Source of the DNA: Actinomycetes bacterium
Lineage (GTDB): Bacteria > Actinomycetota > Thermoleophilia > Gaiellales > Gaiellaceae
NCBI GenBank assembly: GCA_026708005.1
Contig: JAPOVR010000125.1
Location: 36,540 to 100,539 of the forward strand
Length of the DNA: 64,000 nucleotides
Direction: 5' to 3'
Shown here: piece by piece, positions 35,960 through 45,479 of the stretch
Layout of the letters: every line of letters starts with the position of its first letter
How positions within the stretch are numbered: the first letter of the stretch is position 1
The notes under the pieces: generated by a model
The model's input: the letters and a program-made list of their open reading frames with translations, nothing else
The model's database searches: none
Told to the model about the DNA's origin: nothing
Translations under genes and position numbers: made by a program

Positions 35960-37029
35960 GGTTTGCCGCGCCCTTTCGGGCTTGGTGCATCACCATTTTC
36001 GAGCGGAGCGCCTTGGCTGGCACCTCATCCAGTGGCATCACGTGGCTGTACACGTCCAGCGTCATCGACGGGCGGGAATGCCCAGCACGGGCTGCGAGCT
36101 CGCTAGCGGGGACGCCCTGCCATGCCAGAGCGACAACCTGCGGTGGCGAAGGTCGTGGGGCTGGTAGTGGACGGCCCCTGCCTGCTTACACGCCCGGGCG
36201 ATCGCGCCCTTGAAGCTGCTGTCGTTTAGGTTAGGGAACACGCGCCGGCCTTCGACACGGTCCTCTGGAGGCCAGGTCTGCTCGATCAGGTCGAGAAGCT
36301 AGGTGGGGACTTGCACCCACCTGGCCTTGCGGGTCTTGGTGTAGCGGCTCGCGCCCCGGAACCGCCGGTTGGGGATGTCGACGTCCCCAGGCCAGCGATT
36401 GGAGCTCGCCGACGCGTATCGCGGTCTGCTCTAGCCCGACCAGCGGGAGCCTCCACCTCTGGGCGCTCGCGTCGAGGATCGCGAGGAACTCCCCCGGTGA
36501 GGGCAGGTCGGGCTCCTCGGCGACAACCGCTGGGAGCTTGACGCTCTTGTCACGGGCCGGGTTTCGGGGCGACACCGGCGTAGTCGAGGATCAGCCTGAG
36601 CTTGGTGACGTAATTCCTGACCGTGCTCGGCTTCAGCACGGCAGCAGGGACGGCGACGAGTTCCTGGATGTCGCTGGGGGCGAGCGCATTGGGGTCGCGG
36701 TGGCCGATCGTCTTGAGCAGCTGGGAGAGCTGCGCTCAGGTGGTTCTCGCGGTGCCCTCCGCCCAGTCGATCCGTGAGTCGATGTAGGTCTGCGCCCACT
36801 GTTCCAGCGTCTGGGCGGGTCTGCTGTCGGCGCCGAGCTGGTTGAGCGCGTCCTGGGGCCTCGTCCGGCGGCGATCTCGCCGGCGATGAAGTCACGCCGG
36901 GCCTAGGCCTCGCGCCTGACCCGGAAGCTGCCTGCGTGCCGCACCTGGTGGGCACGCCTGCCTAATCTGTACCTGACGTGCCAGCGGGTCCCGTTTTGGC
37001 CTCGCGGCGGATGATGTGAGCGCTGCCCA
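35960..37029 (-). pseudogene. Tyrosine recombinase (phage-type integrase), heavily decayed
   Basis: Pieces in all three minus-strand frames assemble into one integrase. They run from the ATG at 37029 (HIIRREAKTG, then TRWHVRYRLG), through IAGEIAAGRGPQDAL and STVRNYVTKLRLILDYAG, to VGELQSLAWGDVDI, PHDLRHRR and SELAARAGHSRPSMTLDVYSH. The last part carries the His and catalytic Tyr region. I count at least three stops and four or more frameshifts, so it is not functional. The final frame runs on without a stop across the neighbouring chromosomal genes, so the original end is lost or recombined. It marks the left end of an old integrated element. Confidence 0.85.
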
Positions 37030-37041
37030 TGTCGTCCCCTC

Positions 37042-37242
37042 TCATGTCGTCGGCCTTGTGTGGTCGGCAAAGTAGCGGTCGACGTCTTCTCGGTAGACGT
37101 AGACGGAGCGGCCGAGCTTGACCTCGCGGCCAAGCGCCCGGATGATCTTCCAGGCGTTGGCGTGGGTGATTCCTAGCTCCCGGCGGATGTCCTTGGCCGA
37201 CATCAGCCGGCCCCGCTCGGCTTGGGCTTCAGCGGCGGCCAT
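37042..37242 (-). CDS. Excisionase-like small helix-turn-helix protein
   Basis: A 66-residue protein with an HTH_17/MerR-like fold: MSAKDIRRELGITHANAWKIIRALGREVKLGRSVYVYREDVDRYF. This pattern is common in phage excisionases and recombination directionality factors. ATG 37242 overlaps the stop of the recT-like frame by one base (TGATG), and the gene precedes the integrase by 12 bases, the usual place for a directionality factor. It looks intact although both neighbours are broken. Confidence 0.7.
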   Translation of the reverse strand: MAAAEAQAERGRLMSAKDIRRELGITHANAWKIIRALGREVKLGRSVYVYREDVDRYFADHTRPTT

Positions 37243-38219
37243 CAGGCGAACGGGATCTCGTCGCCGGGGCCGCCAGCCTGTTCGGGGTCTGCGTCGGGTT
37301 TGGGGGCGCCTGGTTGGCGGGCGATCGTCTCGATCGTGTTGACGATCAGGTTGTAGTCGGCTTGGCCGAGTTCTGCTGTGGAGGCGGTGCCGGTGTGCTC
37401 CAGGACGATCTCGCGTACCTGGTCTTCGCTGATCCCGTTCTCTTCGGCGATCGCGAAGAGGCGTGTGCGTTGGGCGTCGCCGCCGGCCGGGCGCCCTTGT
37501 CTTGGGTGGCGTTTGCGGGCTGGCTGCCGCTGCTGGTGGTTTCGCTGTTCGGCTCCGCGGCGGCTGGCTTGGGAGCGTCGGCCCGGCCCTCCCCGTCCGG
37601 GGCCTCGTCTGGGCTACCCTCCCCTGGGTGGTGGGTCGGGGGCGGGCTGCCCTCGGCGGGTTCAACTCCTCCGCGGGGGCGGTGGGGGCGCGGGCGGCCC
37701 TGTTTGCTGGTCGGGGTCGTCAGCGTCGTCGGGGGTGTAGGCGAGCGCGGCGAGCAGCCGGCGACACAGCCAGCTGGCCACTCTGGCCCAGAGCATCGCC
37801 TCGGGGTAGCGCTGCCAGCTGGGCCGATTGAGTAGCCCGACCCGTCTGGCCATCTCGATCGTGAGGGTGGCCTCATCCTGGTCGCCGTTGTCGGCGCGCC
37901 TGCCGCGGACGGCCGCCTTCTCGCTGGCGACTTCCCCTTGGATGGAGTGGCCGGCTCGCCGGACGAGCGCGTTCATCAGCTTCGCGGAGGGGCAGGGGCG
38001 CCCGTCGACCATGTAGATTTCCTGGGTCGCCTCCATCATGGGGACGCCGTGCTCCCGCCTGGTCAGCAAGCACGCCAAAATCGCGGGCCGGTTGCCGCGC
38101 AACCCCGAGGGGACGAACGGGGTATCGGCGATCTGGTCGATGATCGAACAGATCTGGGCGAACTCCTCCTTGCCGGGCAACCCAGCCGGCGTTGCCACAG
38201 CTGGCGCAGGCTCTCGCAC
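37242..38219 (-). pseudogene. RecT-like recombinase, frameshifted, with a repeat copy inside
   Basis: The N-terminal 140 codons from GTG 38219 look like an actinophage RecT-type annealing protein: RPAILACLLTRREHGVPMMEA, EIYMVDGRPCPSAKLMNALVRRAGH, TIEMARRVGLL and YPEAMLWARVASWLCRRLL. After YTPDDADDPDQQTG the frame reaches a TGA. Coding-like sequence continues in a second frame (about 37,690-37,500) and then a third (RLFAIAEENGISEDQVREIV to GGPGDEIPFA and the TGA at 37242). Two frameshifts therefore lie in the linker. Copy F of the dispersed repeat sits in that linker. Confidence 0.7.
37609..37656 (+). repeat. Dispersed repeat, copy F (3' half only)
   Basis: TCTGGGCTACCCTCC, CCTGGGTGGTGGGT and GGGGGCGGGCTGCCCT match the 3' half of copies B and D almost base for base, with a full G-quadruplex pattern. 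The 5' half is absent. It lies within the linker of the broken recT-like gene, so the repeat has entered the mobile region too. Confidence 0.7.
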
Positions 38220-38257
38220 GGCGATCTCGCCCCCTAATGCCGCCCCCCTCGCGGGCC

Positions 38258-38665
38258 TAGGAGGGTCTAGCGAAACTCGGTAGCCGTCTATCCATGCGGC
38301 TTCGTGAGTCTTGCCTCCGGTGGTTTACCCCAAATTCTGCCCCCTTTTACCCCAATCCAGGTACCCAGGGGTCTACGCTTTCGCTGCCGGATCTCGACGT
38401 CGCAGGCCTCGGCGTCGCTTTGGGGAACAGACTCCTGCAGAAACGCCACACCCGGCGAAGGGTTGTCGACGAGTCACCACGCCGAGTCCCTCACGCCGCG
38501 ACGGTAAGGGTCTAGGCTTCCAGGGTCGTGGGATTTGGGAGGGGCGCGCCATCTTTACTCACGAGCTAGGAGGGTTGGCGAAACGCTTGGTCCGCGTGGT
38601 TGGGCGGGTTGCGGGACGGCTGTCGGGGCGTTTACCCCAAAGTTCGGGCTGCTTTACCCCCATGC
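38258..38665. repeat. Two imperfect ~105-bp direct repeats with paired TTTACCCC boxes
   Basis: CTAGGAGGGT...GCGAAAC...TTTACCCCAAA...TTTACCCC occurs at about 38259-38358 and again at 38567-38664. Each unit has two TTTACCCC boxes about 20 bases apart. They lie upstream of the recT-like gene and may be operators or promoter regions of the old element. The rest of 38220-38890 holds no gene; a TTGACA near 38743 on the plus strand has a poorly spaced TATCTT. Confidence 0.55.
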
Positions 38666-38890
38666 TGGCTCGGGGCCGGTTGGGTCGGGGACTCTCTGGA
38701 GTGCGACAAGACGCCACACCCTGTAAGGAGAGGAAAGGAATAGTTGACAGAGGCCTGGTCTGGCTATCTTGTGAGCACAGGCTGGGGTGAGGGGGATGCC
38801 GGGCGGGTCGGGGATGGAGGGGGAGGTGGCGCTGGAGGGGTTGGCCGGGAGGATGAGGGAGAGCTGGGGTCTCCGTGTCATTCATGGGGT

Positions 38891-41800
38891 TCACGTGCTT
38901 GGCGTTGGTTCTGTTGTGCGCTGGGCGAGTTCGGCGAATCGGCAGAGCGCGTTGATGAGTTGCATCTGGTCGATTGTTCGTGCTTTTGCTTCTAGCAGGC
39001 GTGGGTTGCAGACGACGTGGGCTAGGCATTTGTCCCGTGAGATCGCGACGTTGAGCCGGTTGCGCGAGAAGAGGAACTCGAGGTTGCGGGGTACGTCCTC
39101 GCCGGTTGATGTGGCCATTGAGAAGAACACGACGGGTGCCTCCTGCCCCTGGAATTTGTCGACGGTGCCGGCGGGGACATCGGTGAGACCGGCGGTGTCG
39201 AGCGCGTTGCGTAGCCGGCGCACCTGTGCGTTGTAGGGGGTGACGGCCATGAAGTCCGCTGGCTGTAGTGGGGCGGTGTGGCCGTTGGTATCGGTGTAGT
39301 TGCTGCCGAGCATCTCGCTGATCCTGGCTGCGACCGCTTGGGCTTCCTCCGGTGAGGCTGACTGGTTGCTGTCGTGTTCGATGGACAGGTAGCGAAGCCC
39401 GGTGCCGAACGCGCTGTTCTGTCGTTCGGTGTCGCGTGTCCAGGTGAGTCGTCTGGCGTAGACGATCTCGGAGATGAAGCGGCAGATGTCGGGGTGCATC
39501 CGCCGGGTGCGCTCGAGGAAGATACCCCGGTCGGGGGGAATCGTCGGGTCGTCGCCGAGTAGGTGCTCGAGGATCGAGTGGGCGCTGCCCTCGGGGTGGG
39601 AGCCCTGAACCACCTGCGGGAGCTGGAGCGGGTCGCCGAGGAGGATGACGTTGCGGGCGCTGGTGCCGATCGCGAGGGCGTCGGCGAGCGACACTTGGCC
39701 GGCTTCGTCGATCACGAGCGTGTCGAGGCTCTGATCGAGCTCCTGACGGCCGAACAGCCACGAGGTGCCCGCGAAGAGCCGCACACCCGGGTCGGGGTCG
39801 TCGAATGGTCCGTACGAGCTGACGGACTCGATCAGCCTCCCGTTGTACTCGGATCCCTCTTGGCGGGTCGATTTCTTCAGCCCGTGGAACGCGAGGTTCT
39901 CGTCGGCTGCTGCGTGCTCGATCTCTTCGAGGAGGTTGTGGATCGCTTTGTGGCTTGTTGCTGCGACGCCGACGCGTTGGCCTTCGCCGATCAGGTGGGT
40001 GATGATGCGGCTGGCGGTCCAGGTCTTGCCCGAACCGGGCGGGCCCTGGATGAACAGGTGGCTGCGATCCAGCCCGTGGGCCAGTTCGCGTAGCTCGGGG
40101 AGATCGTTCGTCTGGATGCTCGCGCGGTCCTCGTGGCCCAGGAACCGGGGCCTGGCCCGGTCGAGGATCGACTCGAGCGCCGGGTACCGCTTCGTTGTGT
40201 CGCGAATTGATTGGCCGAGCCGGCTGAGTGCCTCTCGCTGGGCGCCGTCCCAGATCGGCCCCTCCGGGATCAGCGCCTGTGGAAGAGGATCCGATAGTCG
40301 TTTGGGGCCGCGTGTGATCATCAGCCGGCCTTCCGCGTCATCGAGGGCCTCGATCGGCTCGCCCCTCTCCGTGGCCGGGTCAGCAGCACCGCTCCCAGGG
40401 GAGAGCTTGTGTTGCTGCTCAGGGAACATCAGCCAGTAGCCCCGTGACTTACGGACGGCCACGGGTTCGGCCCCCGGGACGGGAACAAGCCTGCCGATCG
40501 CCTCGCTGTCCTCGACCAGCTCCTCCAGGGACATCCGGTCGCGCCGGTCGAAGTAGGCCCACCAGCCGGGACGTGCCTCCCGACGGTGGTAGTCCAGCAG
40601 CTGCCCGGCCAGCCACCACCCCGACCCGGTTGACGCCTCATCGGCGAGGGCGAGCCGCAGCTGCTCCCGGGCGGCGTCTGCGGCCTCCCTGTCGGGGTTG
40701 GGCTCGCGCGGGTCGGGTGGCTCGAACCACGTCGACCCGTCGGGCCGCACTCCGAGCAGCCAGTCGCGCAGCGCGAGCGTCGCCAGACAGTCCTCCCTGT
40801 TGTAGGCGGCGATACGGTCCAGCAGCCGCCCGTCTCCAGTGGTGAGCCACTCCTCGTACAGGAGCACAGCCTCCGAGCCGGAGTCCACGTCCGCCGCGCG
40901 CCGGAACCCGAGCAGCTGTTCGATCTGCTTCAGCGAGTAGCTGGGAACGCCGACTCGAAGGGCCTGCCGCACCACGGTATGCAGGTCGACGAAGACCTTT
41001 CCGCGAAGCAACGCGTCCACCTGCTCCTCTCGCGTCCCGTACAGGCCCATCAGCTGCTTGATCGCCGTCTGTTCGTAGCTGCCGTAGTGGTAGACGTGCA
41101 TCTCAGGAAAGCGGTTCCGTCGCTCGTTGATCCGGTCGATCAGCTCCTCGAAGGCTCTCCGCTCTCCCTCCCGGTCGTGACCCCAGATCGCCTGGTACCG
41201 GCGGGTTCCCTCCTCGAGAGCGGCCAGCCCGAACAGAAAGTCGAGGCCACGTGCTGGCTCCCACCACGGGTCACCCTCGATGTCGAAGATCACGTCACCC
41301 TCCGACGGCCGAGGTAGCAGACCGAAGCCGCGCCCCTCCGCGAGTTCCAGCCGGTGCCAGTCAGGCTGCTCCAGCCCCCGGGACTCAAACTGGAGCCGCG
41401 CCTGATCCCTTAGCGTGTCGAGCGCCTCAGAACGGATCCCGTCCACCTGAACGCCCGGGGCGGCCTGGGCAAGAGCCGTGAGCGTGTCGATGCCCGCCGC
41501 CGCTAGCCCGTCAACGTGGTCGCGGCGTATGCCCGCGACGAGCGTCAGGTGATCGCGCTGATCCCACCAGGCGTCGCACTCGCCCCGGAAATCGCAGATC
41601 GAGCAGTGCTCGCACGGATACGGCTCCGTCGGCTCCTCCGCCTCGACCGCGGTAACAAACCCCGCACGGACCCGCCTGTAGTAGGCCTCGAAATCGACGA
41701 GAGCGAACGAGCGTCTCCTGCCGGAGCCGAGCTCGACATGGAAACGTTCGGGCTTCAAGCCCTGGATCCGGGCGATGCCCTCGCTGTAGAAGCACAGCTG

Positions 41801-42271
41801 CAGGATGTGGCTGGGCTTCTCAAGACGTGCGAGCTTGGTGTCAACGGCCTCGTAGCTATACGGCCCCAGAGCGGTCGGCTCATCCAGCCTCTCGACTCGC
41901 TCAAGGAAGTCGGCGGACCCACGCCAACTCGTTCCCGATTCCGGGTCGTCGACCAGCAACACCGCCTGGTAGATCACCTGCGCACCGGAGCGCATCGCCT
42001 CCTCGGTCCGGCGTGCGGCGAGGCCCCAATCGCGCGGCTCGCCGGGGTCGATCCGGACGACGTCGGCGCCCTGCGCCTCGAGCCGTTCCAGGAACGAGGC
42101 TTCGTGCTCTTCGCCCTTGCGGGCGATCAGGTCACGGTACCGCGAACGCCCCTGCGGCCTCGAGCGGCGGCCGAACGCGACCTCCGTCTCAAGCCGCGTG
42201 AGATGGGCACAGTCGGTGAAGCCACTGAGATCGGACGGGGAAAAGACAAGACGGCCCTCGACAAGCTGCAC
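38891..42271 (-). CDS. TM0106-type fused RecB-like nuclease, exonuclease and SF1 helicase
   Basis: About 1126 residues. The N-terminal PD-(D/E)xK nuclease has SPSDLSGFTDCAHLTRLE and the EAVDTKLARL motif, plus a four-Cys cluster (CEHCSICDFRGEC). A DEDD-type RNase H-like domain follows (VIFDIEGDPWW, FVDLHTVVRQAL, YNREDCLATLALRDWL). The C-terminal SF1B/DNA2-like helicase has Walker A GPPGSGKTWTAS, VIDEAGQVSLADAL, LLGDPLQLPQV, and VDKFQGQEAPVVFFS to NRLNVAISRDKCL. Such fusions occur in bacterial defence islands. GTG 42271 is chosen because the conserved start follows; an earlier GTG is possible. It is divergent from mcrB. Confidence 0.88.
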   Translation of the reverse strand: MQLVEGRLVFSPSDLSGFTDCAHLTRLETEVAFGRRSRPQGRSRYRDLIARKGEEHEASFLERLEAQGADVVRIDPGEPRDWGLAARRTEEAMRSGAQVIYQAVLLVDDPESGTSWRGSADFLERVERLDEPTALGPYSYEAVDTKLARLEKPSHILQLCFYSEGIARIQGLKPERFHVELGSGRRRSFALVDFEAYYRRVRAGFVTAVEAEEPTEPYPCEHCSICDFRGECDAWWDQRDHLTLVAGIRRDHVDGLAAAGIDTLTALAQAAPGVQVDGIRSEALDTLRDQARLQFESRGLEQPDWHRLELAEGRGFGLLPRPSEGDVIFDIEGDPWWEPARGLDFLFGLAALEEGTRRYQAIWGHDREGERRAFEELIDRINERRNRFPEMHVYHYGSYEQTAIKQLMGLYGTREEQVDALLRGKVFVDLHTVVRQALRVGVPSYSLKQIEQLLGFRRAADVDSGSEAVLLYEEWLTTGDGRLLDRIAAYNREDCLATLALRDWLLGVRPDGSTWFEPPDPREPNPDREAADAAREQLRLALADEASTGSGWWLAGQLLDYHRREARPGWWAYFDRRDRMSLEELVEDSEAIGRLVPVPGAEPVAVRKSRGYWLMFPEQQHKLSPGSGAADPATERGEPIEALDDAEGRLMITRGPKRLSDPLPQALIPEGPIWDGAQREALSRLGQSIRDTTKRYPALESILDRARPRFLGHEDRASIQTNDLPELRELAHGLDRSHLFIQGPPGSGKTWTASRIITHLIGEGQRVGVAATSHKAIHNLLEEIEHAAADENLAFHGLKKSTRQEGSEYNGRLIESVSSYGPFDDPDPGVRLFAGTSWLFGRQELDQSLDTLVIDEAGQVSLADALAIGTSARNVILLGDPLQLPQVVQGSHPEGSAHSILEHLLGDDPTIPPDRGIFLERTRRMHPDICRFISEIVYARRLTWTRDTERQNSAFGTGLRYLSIEHDSNQSASPEEAQAVAARISEMLGSNYTDTNGHTAPLQPADFMAVTPYNAQVRRLRNALDTAGLTDVPAGTVDKFQGQEAPVVFFSMATSTGEDVPRNLEFLFSRNRLNVAISRDKCLAHVVCNPRLLEAKARTIDQMQLINALCRFAELAQRTTEPTPST

Positions 42272-43235
42272 GCCACAACCATCGCACACAGGCACACCAC
42301 CTCGATGAGGCGCGACTACCGTCCCGCCAGCTTGGGCGATCACATCGGCCGGGCAGGCCTCGCTCCACAGATAACACGCCCCGGCTGCGAGGCAAAGCCG
42401 CGGGCGGAGCCCTACCGAGGAGCCCCGAGCTATCGGGGGGACCGTCCCCACGTTCGCGGACCCGCAAGGCCCAGCCGCGCACGATAACAGCCTGTGGAAG
42501 ATGCGCTGACTGGCGCAGTCAGGAGCAGATGCCCTTCTCTGAGCGTCAGCCCCACAGGACGTCAGACAGTGCGACGAGGATGCAACAGAGCCGCGTTCAA
42601 TGGACTGCGGGGGCGGTTCACCCGGGGCGGTTCGCCAGCTGTGAGGAGCTCGCGTCCGCCTCTATCCCAGAAACCAGGGCGGCGGATCGGGATCTCGGAA
42701 CCGGGGCTCCCTAAGGCCAGAAGCCCCGAGAGGCTTCGGCAACGCGGCACAAGACGTTCGGACAAGCCACCCTTGACCCGCTACGTGATCAGACCGACCA
42801 AAATCTCCCAGCTCTTCCTGTTCAACCCTTGCCGCCGTTGCCCCCGCTGCTCGTCACCAGGCCCCTGTGCCTTTGCTGCCTCGGCGAGGCTAGGAACAGG
42901 CACCTGATGCAGGGCTTCTTGCCTGGAGGACATCCCGCTCTACCGGTCCCGCCGCAGCAGCGAGACCGAGCGCTTAGGCTCCCGGCTCACGAGCATCGCT
43001 CAGGCGAAGATAAGGATTGAGGCGCTTCCCGCCCCGTGCTTGCGGAGTGCTTCAAGCCAGCCTCTTGCAGGGATAGGGGAAAAGCTCGGCCGGGAGGAGA
43101 GCGTGCTGCTCGACCCAATGTCACAGTCTGATAGGCGTTTGAGGCGGAACATGACGGAGCCGCTTGCTTCTACGCTTGCTTCAATGGTGAAGTCGTGCTC
43201 GTCCCGGGTTGAGGGCTGAGCGGAGGAGGGTTGCG
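42272..43235 (+). other. Divergent gap between nuclease-helicase and mcrB
   Basis: Nearly 1 kb with no convincing gene. It contains small hairpins: CTGACT/AGTCAG with a 5-base loop at 42506-42522 and GAAGCC/GGCTTC with a 6-base loop at 42720-42737. Promoters for both flanking genes should be here, but I cannot fix them. Confidence 0.4.
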
Positions 43236-45479
43236 GTGGGTGGCTGGATGGTTCGCGGCGAGCGCGCCTATGGCACAAACCGCGTGCCGCGTTGGCTCTT
43301 GGAGGGTTTCGTGTCGATGGGCGCTGCTTTTGAGGGCGAGGTCAAGTCGGGCATGACTAACAGGGAGATCATGGATCTCGTCGCGCCGAGTAAGCCGGGC
43401 AAATCGCCCCAACAGCTGGCTAACGGAGCGAACTCTGGTCGGCTGTTCGCGGGCGAGATAGAGATCGGGGATTGGGTGATGACTCGTGACGGGCCGGAGG
43501 TTTTCGCTGGGCTGGTCACGTCGGAGCAGACTTGGCATGCCGATGGCGAGGACGGCACCGCGCGCCGCAGATCGGTCGACTGGGTGAACCCGGACGAGCC
43601 GCTGGCCTGGTCGGAGCTTCCCGACTCGCTGCGCAACCGCGTTCGCTCCATCAGGAACACGGTTGGGGACCTGAAGGATGAGGCTGCTGTGCTTGAGGGA
43701 CTTCTTGAGGACGTTGCGGAGGCGGCTTGGTCGGAGTACTTGGTGTGGGCTGAGAAGATCTACGCCGTTGAGGGTTTCGATGCCGTCGAGAGGGACTACA
43801 AGCTTGAGATCGCCGGGAGGATGGGCGAGGCTCGGCGGCTGGCGGAAGCGGGCGACCCGGGTTGGGTCGATGGGCTTAAGCGGGCGCTGGGCTCCCTGAA
43901 CAACCTGACCACTGGCGGGGCCAACCGTGAGTTGCTGACCTGGTGTTCCGCTAACCCGGAGGCCGCTCGCGGGTTCCTCACAGAGTTGTGGGGCAACCCA
44001 GGAGAGCTCGGGTCGTTGCTGGCCGACTGGCCGGTTTCGGGCTCGTCTGGCGAGAGGATCTCGTTGGCGTCGCTGCTTCTGCTCGGAGCCGACCCGGCCG
44101 TCTATCCCGTCTTCAAGTCAACGGTTCTCGCCCGGACGCTCGAGCTGCTCGGCCTGGAGGAGGCTCCTCTGGAGAAGGCGCTGCCGAGGACACCGAACGG
44201 GCTGGCGGCGTTGCTCGGCGAGACCGGACGCAGGGTCAGGAGGTTCCTGCGAGAGCGGTTCCCGCGACCAGAAGGCGAGAAGTGGAAGCGGTACCGGCTC
44301 GACGAGGAGCAGGTGCAGGCGGTGATCGAACAGTTCGAGCCGATGCCCTCCGGGCCGGGGGAGCTCGGGACCAGGTACAGCAGTTTGATCGCGGTCTTGG
44401 ACGAGATGATCGAGCGGCTGGAGGAGCGGGGAACCGAGCTGCGTGACAGGTTGGATGCGCAGAGCATCGCTTGGTGGCTTGCCGAAGGCGACCCGCCGGC
44501 CGAGTGGAGCGAGGAGGAGCAGACGGCATTCCGTGCGTGGAGAGGCGAGACAGCCCCGCCGGAGTCTTCGCTTCCGCAAGGGGCGGTGTTCCCTGCTGTC
44601 TCGGCGGGTGTGGCGGACGGGTTGTATCTGCCGCAGGGGTGGCTTCAGGAGATCGTCGACCTGCTCAACCAGAAACGGCAGGTTGTTTTCTATGGGCCTC
44701 CGGGGACTGGGAAGACCTATGTGGCGCAGCGGCTCGGCGAGCTCGTCGAGTCGGTTGGGGGCTCGTTTGAGCTTGTTCAGTTCCATCCGTCCTACAGCTA
44801 CGAGGACTTCTTCGAGGGATTCCGGCCCCGGGAGACTGAGACGGGCAGCGGTGTCTCCTACGCGTTGCGGCCTGGGCCGTTGCGTCTTGCCGCGAAACGC
44901 GCGGTCGAGGAGCCGTCGATGCCGCATCTGCTTGTTGTTGATGAGCTGAATCGCGGCAACGTGGCGAAGATCTTTGGGGAGCTGTTTTTCCTGCTTGAGT
45001 ACCGCGACCGGGCGGTCCCGCTTCAGTACTCCCCTGGGGAGCGGTTCGAGCTGCCGAGCAACCTGTATTTGATCGGGACGATGAACACCGCTGACCGGTC
45101 GATCGCGCTGGTCGACTCGGCGCTGCGCCGGCGGTTCTACTTCGTGCCGTTTCTTCCTGCGGAGTCGCCGCTCAAGGACGTGCTGGAAAAGTGGCTGCGC
45201 GCCGAGGGGCTGGACACGGAGCCGGCCTGGCTGCTCAGCCGGTTGAACGAGGCGATCGGCGCCCAGGAGTTCTCGATCGGGCCCTCCTACTTCATGGCCG
45301 CAAGAGGCCCGGGGGGCGTCGACCTGGACAGAGTCTGGCGGTTCGCGATCAAGCCGCTGCTTGAGGAGCACTACTACGGGACAGGCCGCGATGTGGAGGA
45401 GTTCTCGTTCGAAGCGCTCTCCCGCCGAGACCGGGACGCAGAACCCGAGGAGATCCCGCCAGAGGACGACGCGGCTTGA
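43236..45479 (+). CDS. mcrB: McrB-type AAA+ GTPase with PUA/EVE-like N-terminus
   Basis: A 747-residue motor subunit of a McrBC modification-dependent system. The N-terminus (about 30-130) looks like a PUA/EVE-type reader (LFAGEIEIGDWVMTRDGPEVFAGLV to SVDWVNPDEPLAWSELPDSL). The AAA+ core begins near residue 480: Walker A GPPGTGKTYVAQ, FHPSYSYEDFFEGFRP, Walker B LLVVDELNRGNVAKIFGEL and IGTMNTADRSIALVDSALRRRF, all hallmarks of McrB. GTG 43236 follows GGAGGAGGG by five bases; ATG 43248 is an alternative. The stop overlaps the mcrC start (TTGA). Confidence 0.92.
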   Translation: MGGWMVRGERAYGTNRVPRWLLEGFVSMGAAFEGEVKSGMTNREIMDLVAPSKPGKSPQQLANGANSGRLFAGEIEIGDWVMTRDGPEVFAGLVTSEQTWHADGEDGTARRRSVDWVNPDEPLAWSELPDSLRNRVRSIRNTVGDLKDEAAVLEGLLEDVAEAAWSEYLVWAEKIYAVEGFDAVERDYKLEIAGRMGEARRLAEAGDPGWVDGLKRALGSLNNLTTGGANRELLTWCSANPEAARGFLTELWGNPGELGSLLADWPVSGSSGERISLASLLLLGADPAVYPVFKSTVLARTLELLGLEEAPLEKALPRTPNGLAALLGETGRRVRRFLRERFPRPEGEKWKRYRLDEEQVQAVIEQFEPMPSGPGELGTRYSSLIAVLDEMIERLEERGTELRDRLDAQSIAWWLAEGDPPAEWSEEEQTAFRAWRGETAPPESSLPQGAVFPAVSAGVADGLYLPQGWLQEIVDLLNQKRQVVFYGPPGTGKTYVAQRLGELVESVGGSFELVQFHPSYSYEDFFEGFRPRETETGSGVSYALRPGPLRLAAKRAVEEPSMPHLLVVDELNRGNVAKIFGELFFLLEYRDRAVPLQYSPGERFELPSNLYLIGTMNTADRSIALVDSALRRRFYFVPFLPAESPLKDVLEKWLRAEGLDTEPAWLLSRLNEAIGAQEFSIGPSYFMAARGPGGVDLDRVWRFAIKPLLEEHYYGTGRDVEEFSFEALSRRDRDAEPEEIPPEDDAA

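Noticed and set aside
38744..38995. Plus-strand 83-codon frame beyond a TTGACA-like box
   Set aside because: Gly-rich and then antisense to the conserved end of the nuclease-helicase; promoter spacing is poor.
42494..42907. 137-codon plus frame between the nuclease-helicase and mcrB
   Set aside because: Composition is not coding-like, there is no ribosome site and no recognisable domain.
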